Source: Clostridium sp. CAG:628
GTDB lineage: Bacteria; Bacillota_I; Bacilli_A; RF39; UBA660
Assembly: GCA_000438415.1 (NCBI GenBank)
Contig: FR902240.1
Coordinates: forward strand, 66,514 to 130,513
DNA: 64,000 nucleotides
Direction of reading: 5' to 3'
Under the pieces are notes generated by a model. It was not told the origin of the DNA. It ran no database searches and worked only from the letters and a program-made list of their open reading frames with translations. The position numbers and the translations under genes are program-made. Positions 36,215 to 44,125 of the stretch are shown piece by piece (position 1 is the stretch's first letter; each line of letters opens with the position of its first letter).

Positions 36215-38029
36215 ATGAAAATAAGAAACGTTGCAATAATTGCCCACGTTGACCATGGTAAAACTACATTAGTAGACGAATTACTAAATCAAAGTGGAAC
36301 TTTTAGAGAAAATGAAACACATGACAAAAGAGTAATGGACTCAAATGATATAGAAAAAGAAAGAGGAATAACAATTTTAGCCAAAACAACTGGTGTACAT
36401 TATAAAGATTATAAAATTAATATTGTTGATACTCCAGGACATGCTGACTTTGGTGGAGAAGTAGAAAGAATAATGCATATGGTTGATGGTGTAATCCTTT
36501 TAGTTGATGCTAGAGAAGGTACTATGCCTCAAACAAGATTTGTTCTTAAAAAAGCATTAGAGGCTAATTTAAAACCAATAGTAGTTATTAACAAAGTTGA
36601 TAGAGAAAATGTAAGAATTAGTGAAGTAATAGATGAAGTACTTGAATTATTTATTGACTTAGGTGCAAGTGATGAACAAATAGATTTCCCTATAATTTAT
36701 GCAAGTGCTTTAAACGGAACTAGTAGTTATGACGAAGACTTATCAACACAAAAACACACAATGGACCCAATATTTGAAACAATTATTAACACTATACCTG
36801 AGCCAAAGGGAGACGTGAATGCCCCATTACAATTCCAACCAGCACTTTTAGACTATAACGATTATGTTGGAAGAATTGGTGTAGGTACTATTGCTAATGG
36901 TACAGTTAAAACTGGACAAATGGTTTCATGTGTAAGATTAGATGGTAGCATTAAACAATTTAGAATACAAAAATTATTTGGTTTTACTGGAATAAAAAGG
37001 GAAGAAATAGAAAGTGCTTCAGCTGGAGAAATAGTTGGTATATCTGGACTTCCTGACATATCTGTAGGAGAAACAGTTTGTGAAATAGGAAAAGAAGAAG
37101 CTCTTCCTGTCCTTAGAATAGAAGAGCCTACTTTAAAAATGACATTTGGAGTTAACACAAGTCCTTTCTCTGGTAAAGAAGGTAAACTACTTACTGCTAG
37201 AAAAATTGAAGAAAGATTAATGAAAGAACTAGAAAAAGATGTATCTTTAAGAGTAGAACAAAAAGATGCTGAAAACTGGATAGTAAGTGGACGTGGAGAA
37301 CTTCACTTATCAATATTAATTGAAAACATGAGAAGAGAAGGTTTTGAACTTCAAGTATCAAAGCCAGAAGTAATTGTAAAAGAAATAGATGGAGTTAAAT
37401 GTGAACCATATGAAGAAGTTTTAATAGAAGCACCTACTGACACAGTTGGTTCAGTAATAGAAAGTTTAGCAAGTCGTGATGGTCAAATGATTAATATGAA
37501 ACCTTTTGAAACAAATACTAAACTTGAATATTTAGTACCATCTAGAGGTTTAATTGGTTTTGTTAACGAATTTTTAATTCTAACTAAAGGTTATGGAATA
37601 ATTAACCATACATTTAAAGAATATGGACCAGTTAATCCTAACCCAGTTGGAGAAAGAAAACTAGGTGTATTAGTTTCTATGGAAAATGGAAAAGCTACTG
37701 CATATGGGTTAGGTGCTTTAGAAGACCGTGGTGTCATGTTTATCGAACCAGGTACTGAAGTATATGAAGGTATGATCGTTGGAGAAAACAATAGAGATAA
37801 CGATTTAGCAGTAAACGTAACAAAAGCTAAAAACTTAACTAATACAAGAAGTGCTAGTAAAGACCATACTGTTGTACTTAAAAGACCTAGACAATTAACT
37901 CTAGAAATAGCATTAGACTACATTAATACTGACGAACTTGTAGAAGTTACTCCAAAAAGTTTTAGATTAAGAAAGAAAATATTAAATACTGAACTTAGAA
38001 AAAAAGAAGATGCTAAAAAACAAAAGTAG
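36215..38029 (+). CDS. typA: ribosome-associated GTPase TypA/BipA
   Basis: 604 residues, typical. EF-G-like GTPase with G1 AHVDHGKT, switch II DTPGHADFGGEVER and NKVD. The C-terminal BipA domain has RGLIGFVNEFLILTKGYGIINH and GALEDRGVMFIEPG. It assists 50S assembly, especially at low temperature. Monitors well with RbgA, the other assembly GTPase here. queH follows by 6 bases. Confidence 0.97.
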   Translation: MKIRNVAIIAHVDHGKTTLVDELLNQSGTFRENETHDKRVMDSNDIEKERGITILAKTTGVHYKDYKINIVDTPGHADFGGEVERIMHMVDGVILLVDAREGTMPQTRFVLKKALEANLKPIVVINKVDRENVRISEVIDEVLELFIDLGASDEQIDFPIIYASALNGTSSYDEDLSTQKHTMDPIFETIINTIPEPKGDVNAPLQFQPALLDYNDYVGRIGVGTIANGTVKTGQMVSCVRLDGSIKQFRIQKLFGFTGIKREEIESASAGEIVGISGLPDISVGETVCEIGKEEALPVLRIEEPTLKMTFGVNTSPFSGKEGKLLTARKIEERLMKELEKDVSLRVEQKDAENWIVSGRGELHLSILIENMRREGFELQVSKPEVIVKEIDGVKCEPYEEVLIEAPTDTVGSVIESLASRDGQMINMKPFETNTKLEYLVPSRGLIGFVNEFLILTKGYGIINHTFKEYGPVNPNPVGERKLGVLVSMENGKATAYGLGALEDRGVMFIEPGTEVYEGMIVGENNRDNDLAVNVTKAKNLTNTRSASKDHTVVLKRPRQLTLEIALDYINTDELVEVTPKSFRLRKKILNTELRKKEDAKKQK

Positions 38030-38035
38030 GTAATT

Positions 38036-38638
38036 ATGAAAACTAATTATGATAAAATATTAGAAGAAACAATTAACGAGTTAAAAGGGCGTAAGCCCTC
38101 TTTGCTTTTACACTCTTGCTGTGCACCATGTTCTACTGCCGTAATAACAAGATTAAAAGATTATTTTGATGTAACAATATTTTACTATAACCCAAATATT
38201 GAACCATTAGAAGAATACTTAAAAAGAAAAGAAGAACAAAAAAGAATAGTTAGTAAGTTTGGTATTAAGTTTTTAGATTGTGACTATGAAAATGAAATAT
38301 TTAAAAGTATATCAAAAGGACTAGAAGACTTACCTGAAGGTGGTTATAGATGTCATAAATGTTATGAATTAAGACTAACTAAAACAGCACTTACTGCAAA
38401 AGAAAATAACTTTGAATATTTTGGTACTACTTTAACAGTAAGCCCATATAAAAATAGTCAAGTGTTAAATGCTATTGGAAAAGATATAGAAGAAATAACA
38501 AAAGTAAAATTCTTATATTCAGACTTTAAGAAAAAAGAAGGATATAAATTATCCATTCAATTATCTAAAAAATATAACTTATATAGACAAAACTATTGTG
38601 GGTGTATATATAGTAAAAAACAAAGTAAGCAAAACTAA
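38036..38638 (+). CDS. queH: epoxyqueuosine reductase QueH
   Basis: 200 residues, DUF208 family. Metal and cluster Cys are in LLLHSCCAPCSTAV, GGYRCHKCYELRL and YCGCIYS. It performs the last step of queuosine synthesis, replacing the B12-dependent QueG. With queA and tgt the window carries the salvage-and-finish part of the pathway. It is co-transcribed with typA and followed by a strong terminator. Confidence 0.94.
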   Translation: MKTNYDKILEETINELKGRKPSLLLHSCCAPCSTAVITRLKDYFDVTIFYYNPNIEPLEEYLKRKEEQKRIVSKFGIKFLDCDYENEIFKSISKGLEDLPEGGYRCHKCYELRLTKTALTAKENNFEYFGTTLTVSPYKNSQVLNAIGKDIEEITKVKFLYSDFKKKEGYKLSIQLSKKYNLYRQNYCGCIYSKKQSKQN

Positions 38639-38657
38639 ACTTACTTTGTTTTATTTT
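38617..38657 (+). terminator. terminator of typA-queH
   Basis: AAAACAAAGTAAG (38617-38629), 10-base loop, CTTACTTTGTTTT (38640-38652), then ATTTT. Confidence 0.85.
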
Positions 38658-38739
38658 ATGTAACATAATGTAAATATTAACAAAAACTACCTTGTATAAA
38701 TTCCAAAAATTTACTATAATAATTATAGTAGGTGACAAT

Positions 38740-39384
38740 ATGAAGAATAAAAAGGAAAAAAGTACATTATATTTTATAACTAAGACAATATCTTGGTGTG
38801 TAATGGCAATATTGGTAATAATTGGTTTATTTTTAGTAAGTTATATTGCTATAAATAAAATAGCACTTGCTAAAGGCCAAAAACAACCTCTTGGTTTATA
38901 TACAATAATAAGTCCTAGTATGACTCCAAATATACAAGTATATGATGTAGTATTTATAGTTAAAACAAATCCAGAAGATATAGAAGTTGGAGATGTAATC
39001 TCATACTATAGTACTAATGCATTCTTTGGTAATACTCCAATAACACACCGTGTAGTAGAAAAATTTAGTACTAATCAAGGTTACACCTTTAGAACAAAAG
39101 GAGATGCTAACCCAGTTGTAGATAACGAAATAATAAGTGAAGATAATGTTATAGGTGTTGAAAAAATGATAATACCACAACTAGGAAGAGTACAATTCTT
39201 TTTAGCAAGCAAATTCGGTTGGTTCACAATAATACTAATACCAGCTGTAGGTGTAATTATATATGATATAATAAAATTAATTAAATTAATAAGAGTAAAA
39301 AATAAAATGTCTAAAGTAAAACAAGAAGAAGTAGATGAAGACTTACCAACACGAAAAAGAAAAAGAACAACATCAGTAAAATAA
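38740..39384 (+). CDS. sipW: SipW-type (ER-type) signal peptidase I
   Basis: 214 residues from ATG 38740 (AGGTGAC upstream). Membrane helices near the start and again at ~165-190 flank the S26 domain. The Ser is in ISPSMTPN and the general base position is His in PITHRVVE, the Ser/His pair that marks SipW and archaeal/eukaryotic signal peptidases, unlike LepB at 1342. In Bacillus SipW processes TasA and related fibre proteins. Its neighbours here are a small ORF and a TasA-like protein, so it is probably their dedicated peptidase. Lys/Arg-rich tail. Confidence 0.88.
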   Translation: MKNKKEKSTLYFITKTISWCVMAILVIIGLFLVSYIAINKIALAKGQKQPLGLYTIISPSMTPNIQVYDVVFIVKTNPEDIEVGDVISYYSTNAFFGNTPITHRVVEKFSTNQGYTFRTKGDANPVVDNEIISEDNVIGVEKMIIPQLGRVQFFLASKFGWFTIILIPAVGVIIYDIIKLIKLIRVKNKMSKVKQEEVDEDLPTRKRKRTTSVK

Positions 39385-39391
39385 TTAATTA

Positions 39392-39419
39392 AGAGTACTT
39401 GAATAAAGTATTCTTTTTT
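39392..39419 (+). terminator. terminator after sipW
   Basis: AGAGTACTT (39392-39400), 5-base loop, AAGTATTCT (39406-39414), T-run. Homologous to the hairpin at 24101. Confidence 0.75.
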
Positions 39420-39460
39420 GATAAAATTAAACTAGTTAAGGTAGAAGGAGGATATGTAAT

Positions 39461-39622
39461 ATGACTAATAATTATGTAAATAAATTAAGTTATATATCTT
39501 CACTTATAGTACAAAATAAAGTACCAAATATGGAGTATTATCTTCTAACTAACTTAAAAGAAGAAAATTTTTTGCATGAAATAAAATGGATAGGTGAAGT
39601 CTACCCATTTTTTGTTGTGTAA
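39461..39622 (+). CDS. 53-residue small protein preceding the TasA-like gene
   Basis: The ATG follows AGAAGGAGG, a strong site. The protein is MTNNYVNKLSYISSLIVQNK at the start, then a mixed middle with YYLLTNLKEENFLHE and a hydrophobic end (YPFFVV). No signal peptide. The same leader and N-terminus occur as a broken copy at 24171, so this is a repeated, maintained ORF rather than chance. Its position 18 bases before the surface-protein gene suggests a leader or translational coupling function, or a small partner. Function unknown. Confidence 0.6.
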   Translation: MTNNYVNKLSYISSLIVQNKVPNMEYYLLTNLKEENFLHEIKWIGEVYPFFVV

Positions 39623-39713
39623 TAAAAGGAGTTCATGTTTATGCAGAAAAAACAAACAATATTAGTAGTTGCTAGTTTACTAGTAGTAGTACTAAGTGTA
39701 ACACTAGCATACT

Positions 39714-39791
39714 TTACAGCTCAAATAATAGGAGAAGGAAAGAATATTTCATTTTACAGCACAAATAATTGGAGAAGGGAAGAATATTTCA
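39714..39791 (+). repeat. 40-bp imperfect tandem duplication causing the frameshift
   Basis: Units 39716-39751 and 39756-39791 share 33 of 36 bases (TTACAGC...AATATTTCA). The 40-base period is not a multiple of 3. The first unit also has a TAG in the second frame. Confidence 0.85.
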
Positions 39792-40950
39792 GTAAGTAGT
39801 GCTGACTTGAAAATAGTATTTACTGATACAGATGGTAATATTGAAGGAAGTAATATAACACCAGGATGGAGTAATAGTAAAACTTTTACAGTTAAAAACG
39901 AGTCAAATGGTACATATAAGTATGATATTATAATAAAAGATTTAGTAAATACTTTTAAAACTTATAAATACTTACAATATAAAATAACTAGTACTGATGT
40001 TAGTTTATCTAATACAGAAGCTATAGACGAAGACACATGTAAAACTAAATCACTATGTAATTTAGGTTTCCCTACGTATAAGGTTATCTTTGGCTTAACT
40101 CAAGCACAATGTCAAGAACTTGTAAAAAAGCACTCTTTTTCTCATGCTTATGAAGAGTCAGATTATAGTGAAGATTTAACTAATAGAACTTGGGTAACTG
40201 AACTAATTAAACCGATAAATAACTGGGTAAAGTTCGGAAAATATCAGAATGATTTGATTGGATATAGAGGATATAAATCAACCACAGATACTTCATATCA
40301 CGAATATTCTACTATGGATGAATGTACATCAGCAAGTAGTTATAATACAAATTGTACTGAATATAAATATGCAAATACTGGTGATGATATATACTGGAGA
40401 ATAATAAGAACAAACTCAGATGGTAGTGTAAGACTTCTTTACCACGGTACAAGTACAACAACAACAGAAGCATATATAGGAGCATCAGCATTTAATACAA
40501 CATATAATAACCCAATGTATGTAGGATATATGTATGGAACAAGTGGTTCATTAGTTAACAATAGAACAAATACAAATAATAGTACAATAAAAGGAATAAT
40601 AGATACATGGTATGAAAATAATCTAAAAATAAACTATACAAAATACCTAAGTACAACAGCAGTATACTGTAATGATAGAAGTAACCCAGCAGGTGGATAT
40701 AACACTGATAAAAAGACAGAATTCTACTATGGTGGATATACAAGACTAGGAACAAATAAAACACCAACCTATGACTGTACAAATGTAAATGATAAATTCA
40801 CAGTAGACACAAGTACAGGAAATGGAAAGTTAACATATCCCATAGCATTAATGACAGCAGACGAAGTAAGTTTTGCAGGTGGAGTATATTTTACAAGCGC
40901 AGAAACATGGTATTATAAAAATAGTGCAAAGGGTAGCTCAACAGGCTCAA

Positions 40951-41108
40951 CCTTGTGGTGGTTGTTGTCTCCTTCCAATTGGAATAACGGCAGCGCTAAC
41001 GTGTTCCTCATGCACGGTTCGTCCGGCCATGGCAACTTGTCCAGCGTCTACGTCTTCATCAACGCGCATGGTGTGCGTCCCGCCATTTCTCTCAAATCTT
41101 GTGTCAAG
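40951..41108 (+). other. candidate DGR variable repeat (VR)
   Basis: By hand count 53% GC (85 of the 160 bases 40951-41110), in a gene that is far more AT-rich. Between 40983 and 41069, 19 of 29 codons end in C, and their first two positions take many combinations (GGC, AGC, TTC, CTC, CAC, TCC, GTC, TAC, ATC, AAC). This is the outcome of adenine mutagenesis of AAC codons. Invariant positions (Ala, Val, Gly, Leu/Val, then GVRPAISL) match the scaffold of known DGR target proteins. The unvaried 3' part from about 41070 would contain the IMH. Confidence 0.65.
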
Positions 41109-41244
41109 ACAAGTGGAGGAGATGGCTCGGCAAGTGACCCATACACAATAAAAGAAACTACAAGTGGGTGCTAAACTGTAGATCTGAAGACCCCATTAAC
41201 TTAACTGTGGAGTTTGTTAAATTCAGTTTAAATGGTAAAATAAT

Positions 41245-41291
41245 ATGTAGGAAATCGGTAAATTTAAATGTCGGTTTTCCTACATTTTTTT
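41245..41291 (+). terminator. terminator after the surface-protein gene
   Basis: ATGTAGGAAA (41245-41254), long loop with a CGG repeat, TTTTCCTACAT (41275-41285), T-run. Apart from this the 320 bases to rpsB hold its promoter and leader. Confidence 0.75.
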
Positions 41292-41360
41292 AATGATATA
41301 ATTATACTTAATTTCTATATACTTCATGTTTTTTTATTAAATATTTTGTTCTTAAAATTG

Positions 41361-41389
41361 TTGATAAAAGTATGATTATGTGGTAGAAT
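41361..41389 (+). promoter_or_regulatory. promoter of rpsB-tsf
   Basis: TTGATA 41361-41366, 17 bases ending TGTGG, TAGAAT 41384-41389. Confidence 0.75.
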
Positions 41390-41392
41390 ATT

Positions 41393-41453
41393 AGGTGCTT
41401 TGAAAAATAAACACCTTTAGGGATTTTACTTGCTAGTGCTTAATTGTGCAAGT
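41393..41453 (+). promoter_or_regulatory. structured rpsB leader (two hairpins)
   Basis: Hairpin 1: AGGTG (41393-41397) with CACCT (41412-41416). Hairpin 2: ACTTGC (41428-41433) with GCAAGT (41448-41453). Both lie in the ~105-base 5' UTR. S2 autoregulation through its leader is known in some bacteria; whether this is such an element is a guess. Confidence 0.35.
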
Positions 41454-41496
41454 ATTTAGAACTATTGGGAAGAAAAACGAAAGGAAGAGTGATATT

Positions 41497-42402
41497 ATGA
41501 CAGTTGTGTCAAAAAGTTATTTATTAGAAGCAGGTGTTCATTTTGGACATCAAACTAAAAGATGGAATCCTAAAATGAAGGAGTATATCTTTGCAGCAAG
41601 AGATGATATTTATATTATCGATTTAGAGAAAACAGTAAGAAAGTTAGAAGAAGCTTATAGTGCTTTATATGAAGCATGTAAGGATGGTGGAAAAGCTTTA
41701 TTTGTTGGAACTAAGAAACAAGCTAGTGAAGCTAGTATTGAAGAGGCTACTAGATGTGGAGGATACTATGTAACTGAAAGATGGTTAGGTGGTACTCTTA
41801 CAAACTTTAAGACTATTAGAGAAAGAATTAATAGACTAGATGAAATTGAGAAAATGAAAAGTGAAGGTAAGTTTGAATTACTTCCTAAAAAAGAAGTTGC
41901 TAAACTACAAAAGGAATATGATAAATTAAATAAGATTCTTTGTGGTATTAGAGAAATGAAAAAATTACCTCAAGCAGTTATAGTAACTGACCCTAGAATA
42001 GAATTAAATGCAGTTAGAGAGGCTAAAAAATTAGGTATTCCTACATTTGGTATTGTTGATACTAATAGTGATCCTGATTTAGTAGATTATGTTATTCCTG
42101 GAAATGATGATGCTGTAAGAGCAGTTAAAGTTGTACTTGGAGTACTTGCTAATGCTGTGTGTGAAGGAAATAATTTACCACTTGATGATTATATAACTGA
42201 AGAAGAATTTGTTAAACCTAAAAAGAAAGAAACAAAAAAAGAAGAAGTAACTGTTACTGTTAAAGAAGTAGAAGAACCAGTTATGGAAGAAGCTAAATAT
42301 GAAGATATGAAACTTAGTGAATTAAAAGCTATAGCTAAAGAACAAGGTGTTAAAGGTTACAGTTCTATGAAAAAAGAAGAACTATTAAATATTTTAAAGT
42401 AA
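41497..42402 (+). CDS. rpsB: 30S ribosomal protein S2 with C-terminal SAP/Rho-N-like extension
   Basis: 301 residues from ATG 41497 (AAAGGAAG upstream); the frame open from 41446 is leader. S2 core: LLEAGVHFGHQTKRWNPKM, GGTLTNFKTI, and VTDPRIELNAVREAKKLGIPTFGIVDTNSDPD. The usual protein ends near residue 235. Here a Lys/Glu linker (KPKKKETKKEE) leads to EDMKLSELKAIAKEQGVKGY SSMKKEELLNIL, a helix-loop-helix of the SAP/Rho N-terminal type, which in other proteins binds nucleic acid. Operon with tsf. Confidence 0.94.
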   Translation: MTVVSKSYLLEAGVHFGHQTKRWNPKMKEYIFAARDDIYIIDLEKTVRKLEEAYSALYEACKDGGKALFVGTKKQASEASIEEATRCGGYYVTERWLGGTLTNFKTIRERINRLDEIEKMKSEGKFELLPKKEVAKLQKEYDKLNKILCGIREMKKLPQAVIVTDPRIELNAVREAKKLGIPTFGIVDTNSDPDLVDYVIPGNDDAVRAVKVVLGVLANAVCEGNNLPLDDYITEEEFVKPKKKETKKEEVTVTVKEVEEPVMEEAKYEDMKLSELKAIAKEQGVKGYSSMKKEELLNILK

Positions 42403-42418
42403 GAAAAGGAGTGTAATT

Positions 42419-43297
42419 ATGGATATTAAAGCAAGTGATGTAAAAACTTTAAGAGATATGACTGGTGCAGGTATGCTTGACTGTAAAAAAGCATTAACTG
42501 AAACTAATGGTGATATTGATAAAGCTGTTGATTATTTAAGAGAAAAAGGTATTAGTAAGGCTGCTAAGAAGCAAGATAGAATTGCTGCTGAAGGATTAGC
42601 TAATATTTATATTGATGGTAATAAAGCAGTTATTCTTGAAGTAAACTCTGAAACTGACTTTGTTAGTAAGAATCAAGAATTTCAAAATATGGTTAAAACT
42701 ATAGGTGAAACTATATTAAAAAATGAAGTTTCTACTGTAGAAGAAGTATTAAATTTAAGTACAGGGTCTGGTACTGTTAATGATTTAATTATTAATGAAA
42801 CAGCTACTATTGGAGAAAAATTAAGTTTAAGAAGATTTGCTCTTCTTACTAAAAATGATGATGAATTTTTTGGAAGTTATTTACATATGGGTGGAAGAAT
42901 TGCTTCATTAGTTATTGTAAAAAATGGTAATGAAGAAATTGCTAAAGATGTAGCAATGCAAAGTGCTGCAATGAAGCCAAAATATGTTAATAGAGATGAA
43001 GTTCCTAATAGTGAAGTTGAACATGAAAGAACTGTTTTAACTGAACAAGCATTAAATGAAGGTGCTAAAAAAGAATTCGTAGATAGAATAATTGCAGGAA
43101 GATTAAATAAATTTTTTGCTGAAATTTGCTTGGTAGAGCAAGCATTCGTAAAGGATGGAGATTTGACTGTTCAAGCATACTTAGATAAGACTAATAGTAC
43201 AGTTATTAAAATGGTACGTTATGAAGTTGGAGAAGGTATGGAAAAGAGAAATGATGACTTTGCAAGTGAAGTTATGAGTCAAATTAACAATGCATAA
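42419..43297 (+). CDS. tsf: translation elongation factor Ts
   Basis: 292 residues. UBA-like start VKTLRDMTGAGMLDCKKAL, then the core dimerisation parts (EVNSETDFVSKNQEF with the TDFV motif, and YLHMGGRIASLV). It is the nucleotide exchange factor for EF-Tu, standard partner of rpsB. AAAAGGAG site. Its stop codon lies inside the next gene. Confidence 0.97.
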   Translation: MDIKASDVKTLRDMTGAGMLDCKKALTETNGDIDKAVDYLREKGISKAAKKQDRIAAEGLANIYIDGNKAVILEVNSETDFVSKNQEFQNMVKTIGETILKNEVSTVEEVLNLSTGSGTVNDLIINETATIGEKLSLRRFALLTKNDDEFFGSYLHMGGRIASLVIVKNGNEEIAKDVAMQSAAMKPKYVNRDEVPNSEVEHERTVLTEQALNEGAKKEFVDRIIAGRLNKFFAEICLVEQAFVKDGDLTVQAYLDKTNSTVIKMVRYEVGEGMEKRNDDFASEVMSQINNA

Positions 43298-43874
43298 ATT
43301 AATTAAAATAAATGTTAGTAAAAGAAGCCTGTATGTTATTATAGGCTTCTTTTTAATTCTTCTATTTTATCAAGATATGAAAACACCTAAAGTGAATGAT
43401 TTGGCTTTAGTAAATAATAAAATGCTTACGAATGTTAATGGACAAGAACTTTTAGATATACTTGAATCTAAAACTGGAGTTGTTTTGGTTGTTAATGATA
43501 AAGTAGATATTAATAGAATATTAGACATTTTAATAAATTATAAAACTAATGAGAATATTTATGTATATAATGCTAAATATGATGAAGTTGTTTTAGGACT
43601 AGATGATGAAGAAAATGTAATTATTAAGCAAGAACCTTCTAAAATATATAATAAAATCTTAGACGAACTTGGAAGTTATGCAGACAAATATTATGTTTAT
43701 GATAGTTGGAATACTCCAATTGATACTGGGTATTTGAGAATGTATACTCCTATGGTAATGTTTGTTAAAGAAGGTAATATATTATTTAGTAGTTCTATAG
43801 TGGATGATAGTATTACTGATGAAGATTTAAATGTTTTATATAAAAAAGGTTTTAGTTTACTTAAAGTAAGTTAA
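43290..43874 (+). CDS. membrane-anchored thioredoxin-fold-like protein, hypothetical
   Basis: 194 residues, overlapping tsf by 8 bases and so translated after it. One membrane segment (about 13-28), rest outside the membrane. The pattern VVLVVNDKVDINRILDILINYKTNENIYVYN ... TPMVMFVKEGNILFSSSI follows the beta-alpha-beta order of thioredoxin-fold proteins, but no CxxC is present, so a redox role is not supported. Unknown function. Confidence 0.6.
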   Translation: MHKLIKINVSKRSLYVIIGFFLILLFYQDMKTPKVNDLALVNNKMLTNVNGQELLDILESKTGVVLVVNDKVDINRILDILINYKTNENIYVYNAKYDEVVLGLDDEENVIIKQEPSKIYNKILDELGSYADKYYVYDSWNTPIDTGYLRMYTPMVMFVKEGNILFSSSIVDDSITDEDLNVLYKKGFSLLKVS

Positions 43875-43897
43875 AGTGGATTTTTCCACTTTTTTTA
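43873..43897 (+). terminator. terminator of rpsB-tsf operon
   Basis: AAAGTGGA (43873-43880), TTTT loop, TCCACTTT (43885-43892), T-run. Confidence 0.85.
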
Positions 43898-44052
43898 TTT
43901 ATAAAAAAACACAATATAGAATTGTCTATTTTTGAACATAAGTTGGGCCAAAGATTTCTCTTCATTTTCATTATATCAAAAATATTTATAAAAAAAACTT
44001 TACAATTAAAATGTAAAGTAATGTGAAAATTTATTTTTTTATTAAAATGTAC

Positions 44053-44116
44053 TTTACTTAGTAATAAGTTTAGAGTAAAATAGTGGTAGGTAGTGGAGTG
44101 AAGTGGAAGAAAGTGG
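44053..44116 (+). promoter_or_regulatory. dcw promoter with four MraZ boxes
   Basis: TTTACT (44053-44058), 17 bases, TAAAAT (44076-44081). From the expected start site on, GTGG occurs at 44083, 44093, 44103 and 44113, an exact 10-base period. These are the direct repeats bound by the MraZ ring, so the gene product at 44126 would repress its own operon. Upstream, ACTTTACA/TGTAAAGT (43997-44019) is an extra inverted repeat of unknown use. Confidence 0.85.
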
Positions 44117-44125
44117 GGGATTACA

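Larger units (their letters stand above)
39641..41174 (+). pseudogene. TasA-like surface protein with C-type-lectin-like, DGR-type variable end (frameshifted)
   Basis: From ATG 39641 (AAAAGGAG) the frame codes a TasA/camelysin-type signal segment (MQKKQTILVVASLLVVVLSV TLAYFTAQIIGEGKNIS) and stops at 39799. The rest continues in another frame to 41174 (about 460 codons). The shift is caused by a 40-base imperfect tandem duplication at 39714-39791. Without it the protein would run on as GKNISVSSADLKIVFTDTDG and GSNITPGWSNSKTFTVKNES, as in SipW substrates. A long middle part (IYWRIIRTNSDGSVRLLYHG) follows, then a DUF6273/FGE-like end, WWLLSPSNWNN ... GVRPAISL, which contains the variable segment described separately. 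An in-frame TTG at 39807 could start the second part but would have no signal peptide. Confidence 0.75.

Noticed and set aside
40951..41110. GC-rich patch as contamination or a vector insert
   Set aside because: The reading frame and protein family continue across both edges without a break, and the codon pattern fits templated mutagenesis.
40555..41151. Alternative frames over the surface-protein gene (92 codons plus, 75 codons minus)
   Set aside because: They arise from the GC-rich variable segment and the repetitive upstream codons; only the frame ending at 41174 has domain-level sense.
39461..41174. Possible reverse transcriptase or Avd-like gene of a DGR near the variable segment
   Set aside because: No frame in the window contains a reverse transcriptase core (YxDD) or an Avd-like four-helix protein; the 53-residue ORF is too short and unlike Avd.
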